From Paracoccaceae bacterium (lineage in GTDB: Bacteria; Pseudomonadota; Alphaproteobacteria; Rhodobacterales; Rhodobacteraceae), in the NCBI GenBank assembly GCA_030750975.1, contig JASMHC010000003.1:62001-126000 (forward strand): a stretch of DNA of 64,000 bases, read 5' to 3'. The notes beneath the pieces are model-generated. The model was given only the letters and a program-made list of their open reading frames with translations. It was not told the DNA's origin and searched no databases. Shown here in pieces: positions 1-8,275 of the stretch; position 1 is the stretch's first letter, and every line of letters starts with the position of its first letter. A program made the position numbers and the translations under genes.

Positions 1-1
1 G

Positions 2-322
2 AATATCATCGAAAATGCCGTGCGATATGGCAAATCCGCAAAAGTCAGCTGGACCGTGACAGACGGCGAAATTGTCATTCACGTCGATGACGAAGGACCG
101 GGCATACCGGAGGCTTCGATTGACCGCGTATTTGATCCGTTCGTCCGTCTGGATGAAAGCCGGTCGCTTGAAACCGGGGGCCACGGGCTTGGCCTTTCGA
201 TCGCGCGTTCAATTCTCCGCGCCCATGGCGGAGACATCACACTTTCCAATCGGGAAACGGGCGGATTACGGGCCACGATCCGGCTGCCCGCTTCGAACTC
301 CAACCCTAGCAAAGGAGACTAA
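2..322 (+). CDS. Sensor histidine kinase, C-terminal ATPase end (partial)
   Basis: The gene enters from the left edge, so only about 106 codons of the catalytic ATP-binding domain are present. The N box (NIIENAVRYG) is at the very start, followed by a G1 box (DEGPGIP), an F-like segment (VFDPFVRLDESRS) and a G2 box (GHGLGLSIA). This order is typical of HATPase_c in two-component kinases, which autophosphorylate on a histidine and pass the phosphate to a response regulator. The sensor domain and cognate regulator lie outside the window, so the signal cannot be read. The copper and redox genes downstream suggest a metal or envelope-stress signal, but that is inference. It ends one base before the next ATG. 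Confidence 0.93.
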   Translation, partial: NIIENAVRYGKSAKVSWTVTDGEIVIHVDDEGPGIPEASIDRVFDPFVRLDESRSLETGGHGLGLSIARSILRAHGGDITLSNRETGGLRATIRLPASNSNPSKGD

Positions 323-323
323 A

Positions 324-632
324 ATGAAGATTAGAAATTTCGCAATCGTGCTTCCCGCAGTGCTTTCCGCCACAACAGCATTGGCAGGACCGGCAGACGA
401 TTATACTTATGGTCACATGTGGGGCGGTGGATTCGGATTGATGGGCGGCGGACTTGTGATGCTTTTGTTTTGGGGCGTCATAATCGCGCTTATCGTTCTT
501 GCCGTACGCTGGTTCAGCGATAAAGACAGCGCTGGCGGCTCGAGCGCCTTGAAAATTCTGGAAGAACGCCTGGCGCGCGGCGAAATTGACGAGGAAGAAT
601 TCGCCCGTCGAAAAGCCGCGCTGAACACCTGA
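324..632 (+). CDS. Small membrane protein with C-terminal SHOCT domain
   Basis: This 102-residue protein starts at an ATG with a good ribosome site (AAAGGAG) just behind the kinase stop; a longer frame upstream is a shadow of the kinase. It has a signal-like N-terminus (residues 1-22), a Gly/Met-rich stretch (GHMWGGGFGLMGGG), one strong membrane helix (about 45-65) and a C-terminal SHOCT motif (ILEERLARGEIDEEEFARRK). SHOCT domains are short oligomerisation helices often found at the end of small membrane proteins. Similar proteins commonly accompany copper-resistance two-component systems. The exact role is unknown. Confidence 0.85.
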   Translation: MKIRNFAIVLPAVLSATTALAGPADDYTYGHMWGGGFGLMGGGLVMLLFWGVIIALIVLAVRWFSDKDSAGGSSALKILEERLARGEIDEEEFARRKAALNT

Positions 633-677
633 TCCAAACCCCTATCCCTGAAACATTCATGAACTGCGAGCCCATCA

Positions 678-2678
678 ATGTTACCTGAACTCGGTCATTT
701 CTCGTTAGCTCTGGCGCTATTTCTGGCGCTTGTTCAATCAATCCTACCGCTTATCGGCGCAAACCGGGGCGACGTTCGATTGATGCGATCAGCGGAAGTC
801 ACCGCTTATGCTCAGGTTGTATTTGTCGGATTCGCCTTTGCAGCGCTTCTGAATGCGTTCATCACGTCGGATTTCACCGTTCTGAACGTGACTAACAACT
901 CAAACTCGCTCAAGCCGATGATCTTTAAGATTGCCGCCACCTGGGGCAGCCACGAAGGGTCGCTGCTGCTGTGGGTGTTCATTTTGACGATTTTCGGCGC
1001 AGGTGTCGCCATTTTCGGCTCAAACCTGCCGACCAGCCTCAGGGCGCGAACACTTTCGGTACAGGCCTGGATCAGCGTTGGCTTCCTAAGCTTCATGCTT
1101 TTGACGTCCAACCCGTTTGATCGGATCTTTCCGCCCCCGCTGGACGGCGACGACCTGAACCCGCTGCTGCAAGACATCGGCTTGGCCATGCACCCGCCAT
1201 TGCTGTATTTCGGATATGTCGGTTTTTCGATTGTCTTTTCCTTCGCAGCGGCCGCGCTGATTGAAGGCCGGGTTGATGCGGCCTGGGCAAGATGGGTGCG
1301 TCCCTGGACACTGGCCGCATGGGTCAGCCTGACGGCGGGCATCGCACTTGGATCGTGGTGGGCTTATTACGAGCTTGGCTGGGGCGGCTGGTGGTTCTGG
1401 GACCCGGTTGAAAACGTCAGCTTCATGCCATGGCTTCTCGGCACCGCCCTGCTGCACTCGGCCATTGTCACGGAAAAGCGCGATGCGTTCAAAAGCTGGA
1501 CCATTTTGCTTGCCATCCTGACATTTTCGCTTTCCCTGCTGGGCACGTTTATCGTTCGCTCGGGCCTTCTGACCTCGGTTCACGCCTTCGCGGTCGATCC
1601 AGAGCGGGGGATGTATATTCTCGGGCTTCTGGCACTTTCAATCGGTGGATCGCTAACTCTTTACGCATGGAGAGCACCAGCCATGGTTGGCGGTGGCCTG
1701 TTCAAACCGGTCAGCCGTGAAGCAGGCCTGCTGATCAACAACCTGATATTGGCAGCTGCAACCGGCACCGTGTTGTTCGGCACGCTTTACCCGCTGTTCC
1801 TGGAAGCCATCACCGGAGATAAAATCTCCGTAGGTCCTCAGTTCTTCAACGCCGCTTTCATACCCATGATGCTGCCATTGATTTTCCTGATGGGTCTTGG
1901 TCCGTTCCTGTCGTGGAAACGGGCGGATCTGGCAGGGATCGTGCAACGGCTGAAATTCGTTGCGGGCCTGACCCTTATCGCTTCGCTGGTCATCTGGTAT
2001 CTTTATGAACGCGGTCCGGTTCTGGCCTTCGTGATGCTGCTTCTGGCGGTCTGGCTTATGTTCACAACACTGCACGAATGGGCCATGCGCATTCGCCTGT
2101 TCGAAAGCGACCTTAAAACAGCATGGCGACGTGCGCGTAACCTGCCACGGGCGGCATACGGGATGACGACAGCCCACTTGGGTGTTGCGCTTCTGATGCT
2201 GGGTATGATCGGATCGACCGTCTGGAAAGACGAGGTGATCAAATTCGCCGAACCGGGAACAACACTTGAGATCGGGGATTTTGACGTCACGTTCGAAGGC
2301 ACGGACCGTGTTCGGGGACCCAACTATTTCTCAGAACGTGGGATTCTGCGGGTTGAAATGGACGGCGAATATGTGACGACACTTTACCCCGAACGTCGGA
2401 CCTATCCGGTTGCGCAATCAACCACGACCGAATCCGCGATCCGCTCAACCCCCGCCGGCGATCTTTATGCGTCGATTTCAGCGCCTTCGCTTGAATCGGC
2501 AGAAGCAGCCGGCGCGTGGACGTTGCGGATTCTGTACGAACCTCTCGTAATCCTGATCTGGATCGGCTCGTTCATGCTGTGCTTCGGCGGATTGCTGTCG
2601 CTTTCGGACCGGCGTTTGCGGGTTGGGGCACCGAAAAAGTCGAAGACTTTGGGCAGTCAGGCACAGGCGGCTGAGTAA
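678..2678 (+). CDS. ccmF: Cytochrome c maturation heme lyase subunit CcmF
   Basis: At 666 residues this is the normal length for CcmF, the polytopic inner-membrane protein that with CcmH and CcmI attaches heme to CxxCH motifs of apocytochromes c in the periplasm. The tryptophan-rich WWD signature (WGGWWFWDPVENVSFMPW) is near residues 234-251, and the conserved histidine segment MHPPLLYFGYVG is near 171. Many membrane helices and a large periplasmic loop near the C-terminus are visible. It heads a ccmF-ccmG-ccmH-ccmI run. No ccmABCDE genes are nearby, so heme delivery must be encoded elsewhere or this is an accessory set. Confidence 0.96.
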   Translation: MLPELGHFSLALALFLALVQSILPLIGANRGDVRLMRSAEVTAYAQVVFVGFAFAALLNAFITSDFTVLNVTNNSNSLKPMIFKIAATWGSHEGSLLLWVFILTIFGAGVAIFGSNLPTSLRARTLSVQAWISVGFLSFMLLTSNPFDRIFPPPLDGDDLNPLLQDIGLAMHPPLLYFGYVGFSIVFSFAAAALIEGRVDAAWARWVRPWTLAAWVSLTAGIALGSWWAYYELGWGGWWFWDPVENVSFMPWLLGTALLHSAIVTEKRDAFKSWTILLAILTFSLSLLGTFIVRSGLLTSVHAFAVDPERGMYILGLLALSIGGSLTLYAWRAPAMVGGGLFKPVSREAGLLINNLILAAATGTVLFGTLYPLFLEAITGDKISVGPQFFNAAFIPMMLPLIFLMGLGPFLSWKRADLAGIVQRLKFVAGLTLIASLVIWYLYERGPVLAFVMLLLAVWLMFTTLHEWAMRIRLFESDLKTAWRRARNLPRAAYGMTTAHLGVALLMLGMIGSTVWKDEVIKFAEPGTTLEIGDFDVTFEGTDRVRGPNYFSERGILRVEMDGEYVTTLYPERRTYPVAQSTTTESAIRSTPAGDLYASISAPSLESAEAAGAWTLRILYEPLVILIWIGSFMLCFGGLLSLSDRRLRVGAPKKSKTLGSQAQAAE

Positions 2679-2681
2679 CCG

Positions 2682-3242
2682 ATGAGACGCCTTATTGCCT
2701 TTGCCCCGCTGATCATTGCCGTTGTTTTCGGCGGGTTCTTTTTCTGGGGGTTAAACCCGGATCGGGACCCGAACGAAATTCCATCGGTTTTGATTTCCCA
2801 ACCGGCGCCTGAATTCTCGTTGGAAAAAGTCGAAGGGCTGGACACGCCCGGATTTTCCCGTGCGGATTTCGGTGATCTGGACCGCCCCGTGATCGTCAAT
2901 GTTTTCGCATCGTGGTGTGTGCCCTGCCGGGCCGAACACACCGTGCTGACAAAGTTTGTCGAACAAGACGGCGCGCGGCTGTTTGGCATCAACTACAAGG
3001 ACAAACCAAAGGATGCGGTCAAGTGGCTGGAAGAGCTTGGCAACCCTTACGAACGTATCGGCTCGGATATTGACGGCCGCGCGGGCATCGAGTGGGGGAT
3101 TTCCGGTGTGCCGGAAACATTCATTGTCCGCGAAGACGGGACCGTCCTTTACCGGTATGTCGGTCCGGTTGTTGGTGAAGAGCCAGAGAAAAGATTCCGG
3201 CTGGCCTTGATCGAGGCCGGTGCCATTCAAGTAGGAGAATGA
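2682..3242 (+). CDS. ccmG: Periplasmic thiol reductase CcmG/DsbE (thioredoxin-like)
   Basis: This 186-residue membrane-anchored thioredoxin-like protein has an N-terminal helix (about residues 5-24) and a redox motif FASWCVPCRAEH with cysteines 79 and 82. The downstream segment GVPETFIV carries the cis-proline. CcmG keeps apocytochrome c cysteines reduced for heme attachment. It starts 3 bp after ccmF stops and its stop overlaps the ccmH start, so the genes are translationally coupled. The electron source is likely a CcdA/DsbD-type transporter, and a ScsB/DsbD-like gene lies 2 kb downstream on the other strand. Confidence 0.95.
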   Translation: MRRLIAFAPLIIAVVFGGFFFWGLNPDRDPNEIPSVLISQPAPEFSLEKVEGLDTPGFSRADFGDLDRPVIVNVFASWCVPCRAEHTVLTKFVEQDGARLFGINYKDKPKDAVKWLEELGNPYERIGSDIDGRAGIEWGISGVPETFIVREDGTVLYRYVGPVVGEEPEKRFRLALIEAGAIQVGE

Positions 3243-3715
3243 ACGTGCGGTATATCCTTATCCTGATCTTCACAATTATTCCGCTCATGGCGACGGCGGT
3301 CGAACCGGACGAAGTTCTGGCCGACCCGGTCCTGGAAGCAAGGGCGCGGGTCATTTCGAAAGAGCTTCGATGCGTGGTTTGCAAAAACCAGGACATCGAC
3401 AGCTCGAACGCGGGCGTGGCCCGTGATCTGCGCCTTTTGGTGCGCGAACGCTTGGTTGAAGGCGATACCGATGAAGAGGTCATCGCCTATATCGTCGCGC
3501 GATATGGCGACTATGTTCTTCTGAAGCCGCCGTTCAAACCGTCAACTTACATACTTTGGTTTATGCCGCCGATACTGGTTCTGCTCGCGATTGGATTTGG
3601 TACCATGATCATCCTTCAGGCACGCAACAAAACCGTGAACCGCTCGTTGTCCAATTCGGATGAAGAGGAAGTTGTTCGAATCCTTTCCACGATCCAAAAC
3701 GGAGACGAAAAATGA
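3239..3715 (+). CDS. ccmH: Cytochrome c maturation protein CcmH/CcmL
   Basis: The 158-residue product has a signal peptide (1-20), the family motif LRCVVCKNQ with cysteines 45 and 48, and a single C-terminal membrane helix (about 100-125). CcmH acts with CcmG and CcmI in handing reduced apocytochrome to the CcmF heme lyase. The ATG overlaps the ccmG stop (ATGA), and the gene in turn overlaps ccmI by four bases. This is the short CcmH type (CcmL in some nomenclatures); the TPR part is encoded separately by the next gene. Confidence 0.95.
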   Translation: MNVRYILILIFTIIPLMATAVEPDEVLADPVLEARARVISKELRCVVCKNQDIDSSNAGVARDLRLLVRERLVEGDTDEEVIAYIVARYGDYVLLKPPFKPSTYILWFMPPILVLLAIGFGTMIILQARNKTVNRSLSNSDEEEVVRILSTIQNGDEK

Positions 3716-4872
3716 TCTGGGGTGTGATGATTGCAATGGCCGTCGCGGCCTCTGCATTTCTCTTTGTTTTGCTTCTTGGCAAGTCGGATGGATCCGTAAG
3801 CCCGGCCCATGCAACGCTGGCAATTCTGAATGATCAGCTTTCTGAGGTCAGCCGTGACGAAAAACGCGGACTTATTTCTGCAAACGAAGCGCGGGCGGCT
3901 TCGCAGGAAATCAAACGCCGGATATTGGCGCAGGGGCGATACCACACAGTTCCGCAATCGGGGAAATTCGGCAATATCGCGATTGTCATCGCGGCGCTGT
4001 TTGTCCCCATCTCAGCGGCAACCTATTACAATTACGCAGGTTCGCCCGACATCGCGAGCGTTGCGTTTGCCGACCGTCAGGAAGAGATTGAAGAGCGGCG
4101 CCGGATCGAAGATCTGACCCGCCGACTGGCCGAACAACTGCTGGCCGACCCCAACGGCGGCGCGCTGGAAGGCTGGATGTTGTTGGGACAGACCTACGCC
4201 CGATTGGGGCGTCGTGCTGACGCCGCCGATGCCTACGAACAGGCTTCGTTGAAAGAGGGTGCGGACTCGGTCGTGTATTCCATGCTGGCCGAGGCTTTGA
4301 TTGTCGCCGAGCAGGGTGTGATCACACCAAAAGCTGAACGTGCAATCGATCAGGCCATTCTCCTGGACCCCCGAAATCCGGCTGGAACCTATTACAAGGC
4401 CTTGGCGTTCCATCAAAACGGCCAGGGCAAAATGGCCTATGACATGCTGGTTGAACGTCTTGAGACGGCCGATGATTTTGCCCCTTGGATGGAAACATTT
4501 GTGGTCAGGGCCAATATCATCGCCGCTGAAGTCGGCGCAGAGCCGATCTCGCTTGCGCAATTTGCGCCAATGATGGCAGGCGGCGCACCCGGCCCGACAC
4601 GCGAGGATGTGGAAGCCGTCGGGGAAATGTCGGCAGACGAACAGAACGAATTCATCAGATCGATGGTCGCGCGTCTTGCTGACCGTCTGGCGGAAGAACC
4701 GGACGATCTGGATGGCTGGATGCGTCTGGGCAATGCCTACAAGGTTCTGAACGAGGTAGATCAAGCCATAGATGCCTATGAAAAGGCGCAAGATCTGCTG
4801 GAAGGCACATCCTCACAAGATCCAAGACGCGCAGCGGTTGCTCAGGCCCTTAGCGAATTGGGGGATCAATAA
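3712..4872 (+). CDS. ccmI: Cytochrome c maturation chaperone CcmI (TPR protein)
   Basis: The 386-residue protein begins with a membrane helix (about 3-22), then a soluble loop (a dimeric CycH-type N-terminal domain), a second membrane helix (about 86-105) and a periplasmic part with repeated TPR-like motifs, for example GWMLLGQTYARLGRRADAA and GWMRLGNAYKVLNEVDQA. CcmI binds the C-terminus of apocytochromes c and presents them to CcmFH. It overlaps ccmH by ATGA and the following L,D-transpeptidase by TAATG, so the five genes look like one operon. Confidence 0.93.
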   Translation: MIWGVMIAMAVAASAFLFVLLLGKSDGSVSPAHATLAILNDQLSEVSRDEKRGLISANEARAASQEIKRRILAQGRYHTVPQSGKFGNIAIVIAALFVPISAATYYNYAGSPDIASVAFADRQEEIEERRRIEDLTRRLAEQLLADPNGGALEGWMLLGQTYARLGRRADAADAYEQASLKEGADSVVYSMLAEALIVAEQGVITPKAERAIDQAILLDPRNPAGTYYKALAFHQNGQGKMAYDMLVERLETADDFAPWMETFVVRANIIAAEVGAEPISLAQFAPMMAGGAPGPTREDVEAVGEMSADEQNEFIRSMVARLADRLAEEPDDLDGWMRLGNAYKVLNEVDQAIDAYEKAQDLLEGTSSQDPRRAAVAQALSELGDQ

Positions 4873-5450
4873 TGAAGCGAAGGGACCTGCTTAAAGCCGG
4901 TTTGGCGGCCCCCCTGGCGGGGCTGCCGGTAAAGGGATTAGCGCATGACGAGATCATACCGGAATATGATCTTCCCGATGAGTATCTGCCCAGGGAAGTC
5001 GTGATATCAAACGACTTCCCCGCCGGGGAAATCCATGTTGACCCGGCCCAATTCGCGCTTTTCTGGACGCTGCCGGACAACAAGGCGATCCGCTATACCG
5101 TCGGGATCGGACGACCGGGATTATATGTCGCTGGCGAGTTTTATGTCGGTGCCAAGCGCGAATGGCCCTATTGGACACCAACACCTGAAATGATCGAACG
5201 CCAGCCCGAGGTTTATGGACCACTGGCCGAAGGCTTGCCGGGGGGATTGGACAACCCGCTGGGTGCAAGGGCGCTTTACCTTTACAAGCACGATCGCGGT
5301 GACACCTATCTGCGCATTCACGGAACCAACGATCCAAGCACGCTTGCGCGGCGGGTTTCAAACGGATGCGCCCGCCTTGTGAACACGCATTTGATTGACC
5401 TTTACAACCGGGTGCCGCTTAACACCAAGGTCTTCCTTTATCCGGCATAG
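4872..5450 (+). CDS. Periplasmic L,D-transpeptidase (YkuD family)
   Basis: The 192-residue protein opens with a twin-arginine-like signal (MKRRDLLKAG). It carries the YkuD catalytic signature HGTN (His150) followed by RVSNGCARL with the nucleophile Cys166 and Arg168. Enzymes of this family crosslink peptidoglycan through 3-3 bonds or anchor outer-membrane proteins to it. The start codon overlaps the ccmI stop (TAATG). A second paralogue lies at 8276-8839. Why a cell-wall enzyme sits in a cytochrome maturation operon is not evident; wall reinforcement during metal stress is one possibility. Confidence 0.93.
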   Translation: MKRRDLLKAGLAAPLAGLPVKGLAHDEIIPEYDLPDEYLPREVVISNDFPAGEIHVDPAQFALFWTLPDNKAIRYTVGIGRPGLYVAGEFYVGAKREWPYWTPTPEMIERQPEVYGPLAEGLPGGLDNPLGARALYLYKHDRGDTYLRIHGTNDPSTLARRVSNGCARLVNTHLIDLYNRVPLNTKVFLYPA

Positions 5451-5461
5451 AAAGCGGGGGG

Positions 5462-7549
5462 TTAACGGCTGGCCAGGCTTGCCGTTTCTATCGCTTCTAG
5501 CACGCTTGTGGTGGTCAGAATTTCCGGTAGGACGATGCCCTGAGGTGCGGACGGCCCAAAGACCGCGTTAAACGGAATGGCGAACCTGTCATGGCTTTCC
5601 AGGAATGCCCCGATGCGTTTGTCAGGCTGTGTCCAATCGGCCTGCATGGCGACAACCGCATCCGAATTCAGAACCGAAAGTACCGGATCACGCTCGAGCA
5701 CCAGGGCTTTGTTTGCCTTGCAGGTCAAACACCAATCCGCCGTCACATCGACAAACACGGTTTCCCCTTGGCTGACAAGCCTGGCGATTTGCGGGCGATC
5801 AAACTCGACCCATGCGATTTGGCCGGTGCCGGACACCTCGGTTTCGGTAAGCGGCAACATCGCAATGCCGACGACGGTCGCCACTGACAAGATCGCCGCA
5901 CCGATCCATCTGGACTTTACCACAAGAAGCAAAGCCAGAACTGCACCGGCAACGATGACGCCCCCGGCTTTGATACCCGACAAACCGATCAAGACGAACA
6001 ACAGCCAGGCCGAGGTGATTGCCAGCAATACCGCCAGCACCAGCTTGAGAACAATCATCCATCTGCCGGGCTTGGGCAGCTTTGTGACCATATTCGGGTA
6101 CAGGGCAAAAAACAGGTAGGGCAGCGACAGGCCAAGCCCCAACGCGGTAAACACGACAAGTATGTCGATCCCCCGCCCCGCCAATGCAAAGGCGACCGCA
6201 GTGCCTAGGAAGGGTGCCGAACACGGTGTCGCCAACACGGCGCCGAAAACACCCGTCAGAAAATCAGCCACATAACCCTTGCCGGAATTTCCACTGCCCG
6301 ACAGCCGCTTGGAAAGCGCAGGCGGCAAGGATATTTCATAAAGCCCGAAAAGGTTTGCCGAAAAGGCGGCCAGAATGAAGAATATGAAGGCCACAAATGC
6401 CGGATTTTGGAACTGAAGCCCCCATCCCACGCTGATGCCGATAAGCTTCAATGCGAACAAAATGGCCGCCAGGACCCACATAAAGACCACAACGCCCAAT
6501 GCTGAAAACAGGAAGCCGATCCTGATTTCGCGCCTGTCGCGACCTTCTGCTTTCAAGACAGATGACACCTTGATGGACAAAACCGGCAGCACGCAGGGCA
6601 TCGCGTTCAGAATGAACCCACCCAACAGGGCTATCAACGCGATCCAGGCAAGCTCGCTCAAGCCCGGGCCGGAACGGGCCAGTTTGTAAGGGGGCGTCGG
6701 CGCCGCGTCGATGACCGCTGGCGTGACCGTGAACGCCCTGCCCCCCTGATCCGTGACCGTGACGACCGGATCGGAATAATTGTCCTGATCGACCGACAGG
6801 ATCGGAAAGCCCGCCCAAAGGCGTTTGCCGTCAGCCGAAACCCGTATGTCGGGCTTTCCCAACGCTGTGCCTTCGCCCAGCTCGGGGAAAACGTCCGGAG
6901 ACGAGAACGGCGCGCGCGCCTCGACCTCGAAAACCAGCGATGAAAAGTCTTCCGGCACAAACGCATTTGCGTATTCCAGCGGCTCATCCTCGGGTACTTT
7001 TGCGAGATATTTCGAGATCAGTTCGGAAGAGCGTTCATCGCGGGTCAGATCATTGGGAAGCGAGACGTTAAGCGAAAATTCCTCTGGCACACAAACCGTC
7101 GAGCAGGTCAGGACATTGACATCAATTGCCAGCTCAACCGGTTTTCCTGCTTCTTTCAGGGTAATTTGCAGCGGGAACAGGACTTCCTTTGAATAGCCGA
7201 AATTTTCGATCCCGAAGGCCGTAAACCTTTCCGGTGCCGGCCAGAGCATTTCAATGTCTGCAACGTTCTCAGAGGCGGACCAATCGATTTCGGGCGGATA
7301 CCCAACTTCGCCGGGCGAACGCCAATAGGTCTTCCAACCATCGCCCAGCTTTAGATACAGCCCTGCAGACAATATCGAAGATCCAGGCGCGATCCCGTCT
7401 TGGGCCGTAACCAGCTGCGCTTCGACGGCGACTGTCGAAAACACTTCGGAGGTCCGCGCCTCGGCGATTCCGGCCACAGTTCCCACGAACATAAGGATCG
7501 CAAGGAAGAGGTGCTTCAACCGATGGTACAGGCGTATTTTGATTCTCAT
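5462..7549 (-). CDS. DsbD/ScsB-type transmembrane thiol:disulfide interchange protein
   Basis: The 695-residue product has a signal peptide, an N-terminal periplasmic DsbD-like domain with a cysteine pair (CSTVCVPEEF), a central multi-helix domain with the two membrane cysteines (NAMPCVLP and LATPCSAPF), and a C-terminal thioredoxin-like domain with DVTADWCLTCKANK. This is the layout of DsbD/ScsB proteins, which carry electrons from cytoplasmic thioredoxin to periplasmic thioredoxins. The extended N-terminal domain favours the ScsB (suppressor of copper sensitivity) branch. A likely client, a ScsC/DsbA-like protein, is at 11499. It is the last gene of a minus-strand group beginning at 8085. 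Confidence 0.9.
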   Translation of the reverse strand: MRIKIRLYHRLKHLFLAILMFVGTVAGIAEARTSEVFSTVAVEAQLVTAQDGIAPGSSILSAGLYLKLGDGWKTYWRSPGEVGYPPEIDWSASENVADIEMLWPAPERFTAFGIENFGYSKEVLFPLQITLKEAGKPVELAIDVNVLTCSTVCVPEEFSLNVSLPNDLTRDERSSELISKYLAKVPEDEPLEYANAFVPEDFSSLVFEVEARAPFSSPDVFPELGEGTALGKPDIRVSADGKRLWAGFPILSVDQDNYSDPVVTVTDQGGRAFTVTPAVIDAAPTPPYKLARSGPGLSELAWIALIALLGGFILNAMPCVLPVLSIKVSSVLKAEGRDRREIRIGFLFSALGVVVFMWVLAAILFALKLIGISVGWGLQFQNPAFVAFIFFILAAFSANLFGLYEISLPPALSKRLSGSGNSGKGYVADFLTGVFGAVLATPCSAPFLGTAVAFALAGRGIDILVVFTALGLGLSLPYLFFALYPNMVTKLPKPGRWMIVLKLVLAVLLAITSAWLLFVLIGLSGIKAGGVIVAGAVLALLLVVKSRWIGAAILSVATVVGIAMLPLTETEVSGTGQIAWVEFDRPQIARLVSQGETVFVDVTADWCLTCKANKALVLERDPVLSVLNSDAVVAMQADWTQPDKRIGAFLESHDRFAIPFNAVFGPSAPQGIVLPEILTTTSVLEAIETASLASR

Positions 7550-7550
7550 T

Positions 7551-7781
7551 CTATTCGCTACCCGGGGCTAGAAGATTGTCAGCGATAAATCCTACACGGT
7601 CATCAACGCATTGCAATTCCGCCAGATCACCTTTGCGTGCAACGATTTCACAACCGTTCGGCAATTCGACCGTATATGCCTTTGTAGATGCACCGGCGTC
7701 GCCTATCTGCTCGCATAAAAGTGATTGAGAGGCACAGCCGCCAAGCGCCAACATGCTGATCAGGATCGTTCGTTTTCCCAT
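7551..7781 (-). CDS. Small lipoprotein, function unknown
   Basis: The frame encodes 76 residues with a short lipoprotein signal (lipobox LGGC, Cys16) and a mature domain with several cysteines and a central segment VELPNGCEIVARKGD. It ends directly before the ScsB/DsbD-like start, so it is almost certainly co-transcribed with it. No family is recognised. The paired cysteines would fit an outer- or inner-membrane anchored thiol protein serving the downstream transporter, but this is inference. Confidence 0.65.
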   Translation of the reverse strand: MGKRTILISMLALGGCASQSLLCEQIGDAGASTKAYTVELPNGCEIVARKGDLAELQCVDDRVGFIADNLLAPGSE

Positions 7782-7803
7782 ACCCTATCTGGCCAAAACC
7801 GGT

Positions 7804-8085
7804 TTACCGAAGCCCCGCGACTTGTCTTTTGATTATAAGGGGTTGTTCCCGTTCGCCATCATTTTGCTCATGGCAGGTTTTGCCCGCGCTTTTATGCATC
7901 GCGAAATGCGCCCCAACGCAGGCCAGCAGCAAAGCGGACACGCCGATATTCCCCCATGACCCGAGCAAAGATCCTCCGGCAAGGGAATATGCAGCGATCG
8001 GCAACAGCATCGCCGCACAGCAAACCAACATGCCCCGCTGCATCAGGCGGTTGTTCGATTTCGGGCTGGTTTCCTGATCATCCAT
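7804..8085 (-). CDS. Small two-helix membrane protein behind a MerR-type promoter
   Basis: The product has 93 residues with two predicted membrane helices (about 17-40 and 46-62) and a cytosolic tail beginning with a His/Cys-bearing stretch (HFAMHKSAGKTCHEQ). Small proteins with a His-rich end after two helices are common in metal-resistance clusters, but no named family could be assigned. It is the first gene of the minus-strand group with the lipoprotein and the ScsB-like gene, and the promoter-like element at 8119-8149 points into it. Confidence 0.65.
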   Translation of the reverse strand: MDDQETSPKSNNRLMQRGMLVCCAAMLLPIAAYSLAGGSLLGSWGNIGVSALLLACVGAHFAMHKSAGKTCHEQNDGEREQPLIIKRQVAGLR

Positions 8086-8118
8086 ATCCTATTTCCTGCA
8101 TTGCAGTTTAGATACGCC

Positions 8119-8149
8119 CTGATAGGCGCTGTCCTTACTGAAAGGTCAA
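8119..8149 (-). promoter_or_regulatory. MerR-family-type promoter with 19-bp spacer
   Basis: Read on the minus strand, a -35 element TTGACC is followed after exactly 19 bases by a -10 element TATCAG. The spacer contains a dyad (ACCTT-n5-AAGGA) abutting the -35. A spacer of 19 instead of 17 bases with a central dyad is the hallmark of promoters activated by MerR-family regulators such as CueR, HmrR or SoxR. It would drive the small membrane protein, lipoprotein and ScsB-like genes. The regulator gene is not in the window. Confidence 0.6.
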
Positions 8150-8275
8150 GGATACATTTCGATACAAAAATGTTACCGTGAAAATCTTGGAGATTTCCGA
8201 AGACCGGATTATGAATAATGGCGCAAAGCGAATGAACCCACGAATTCTGAGCAGTAACAGACAAGGTGAACAGGC

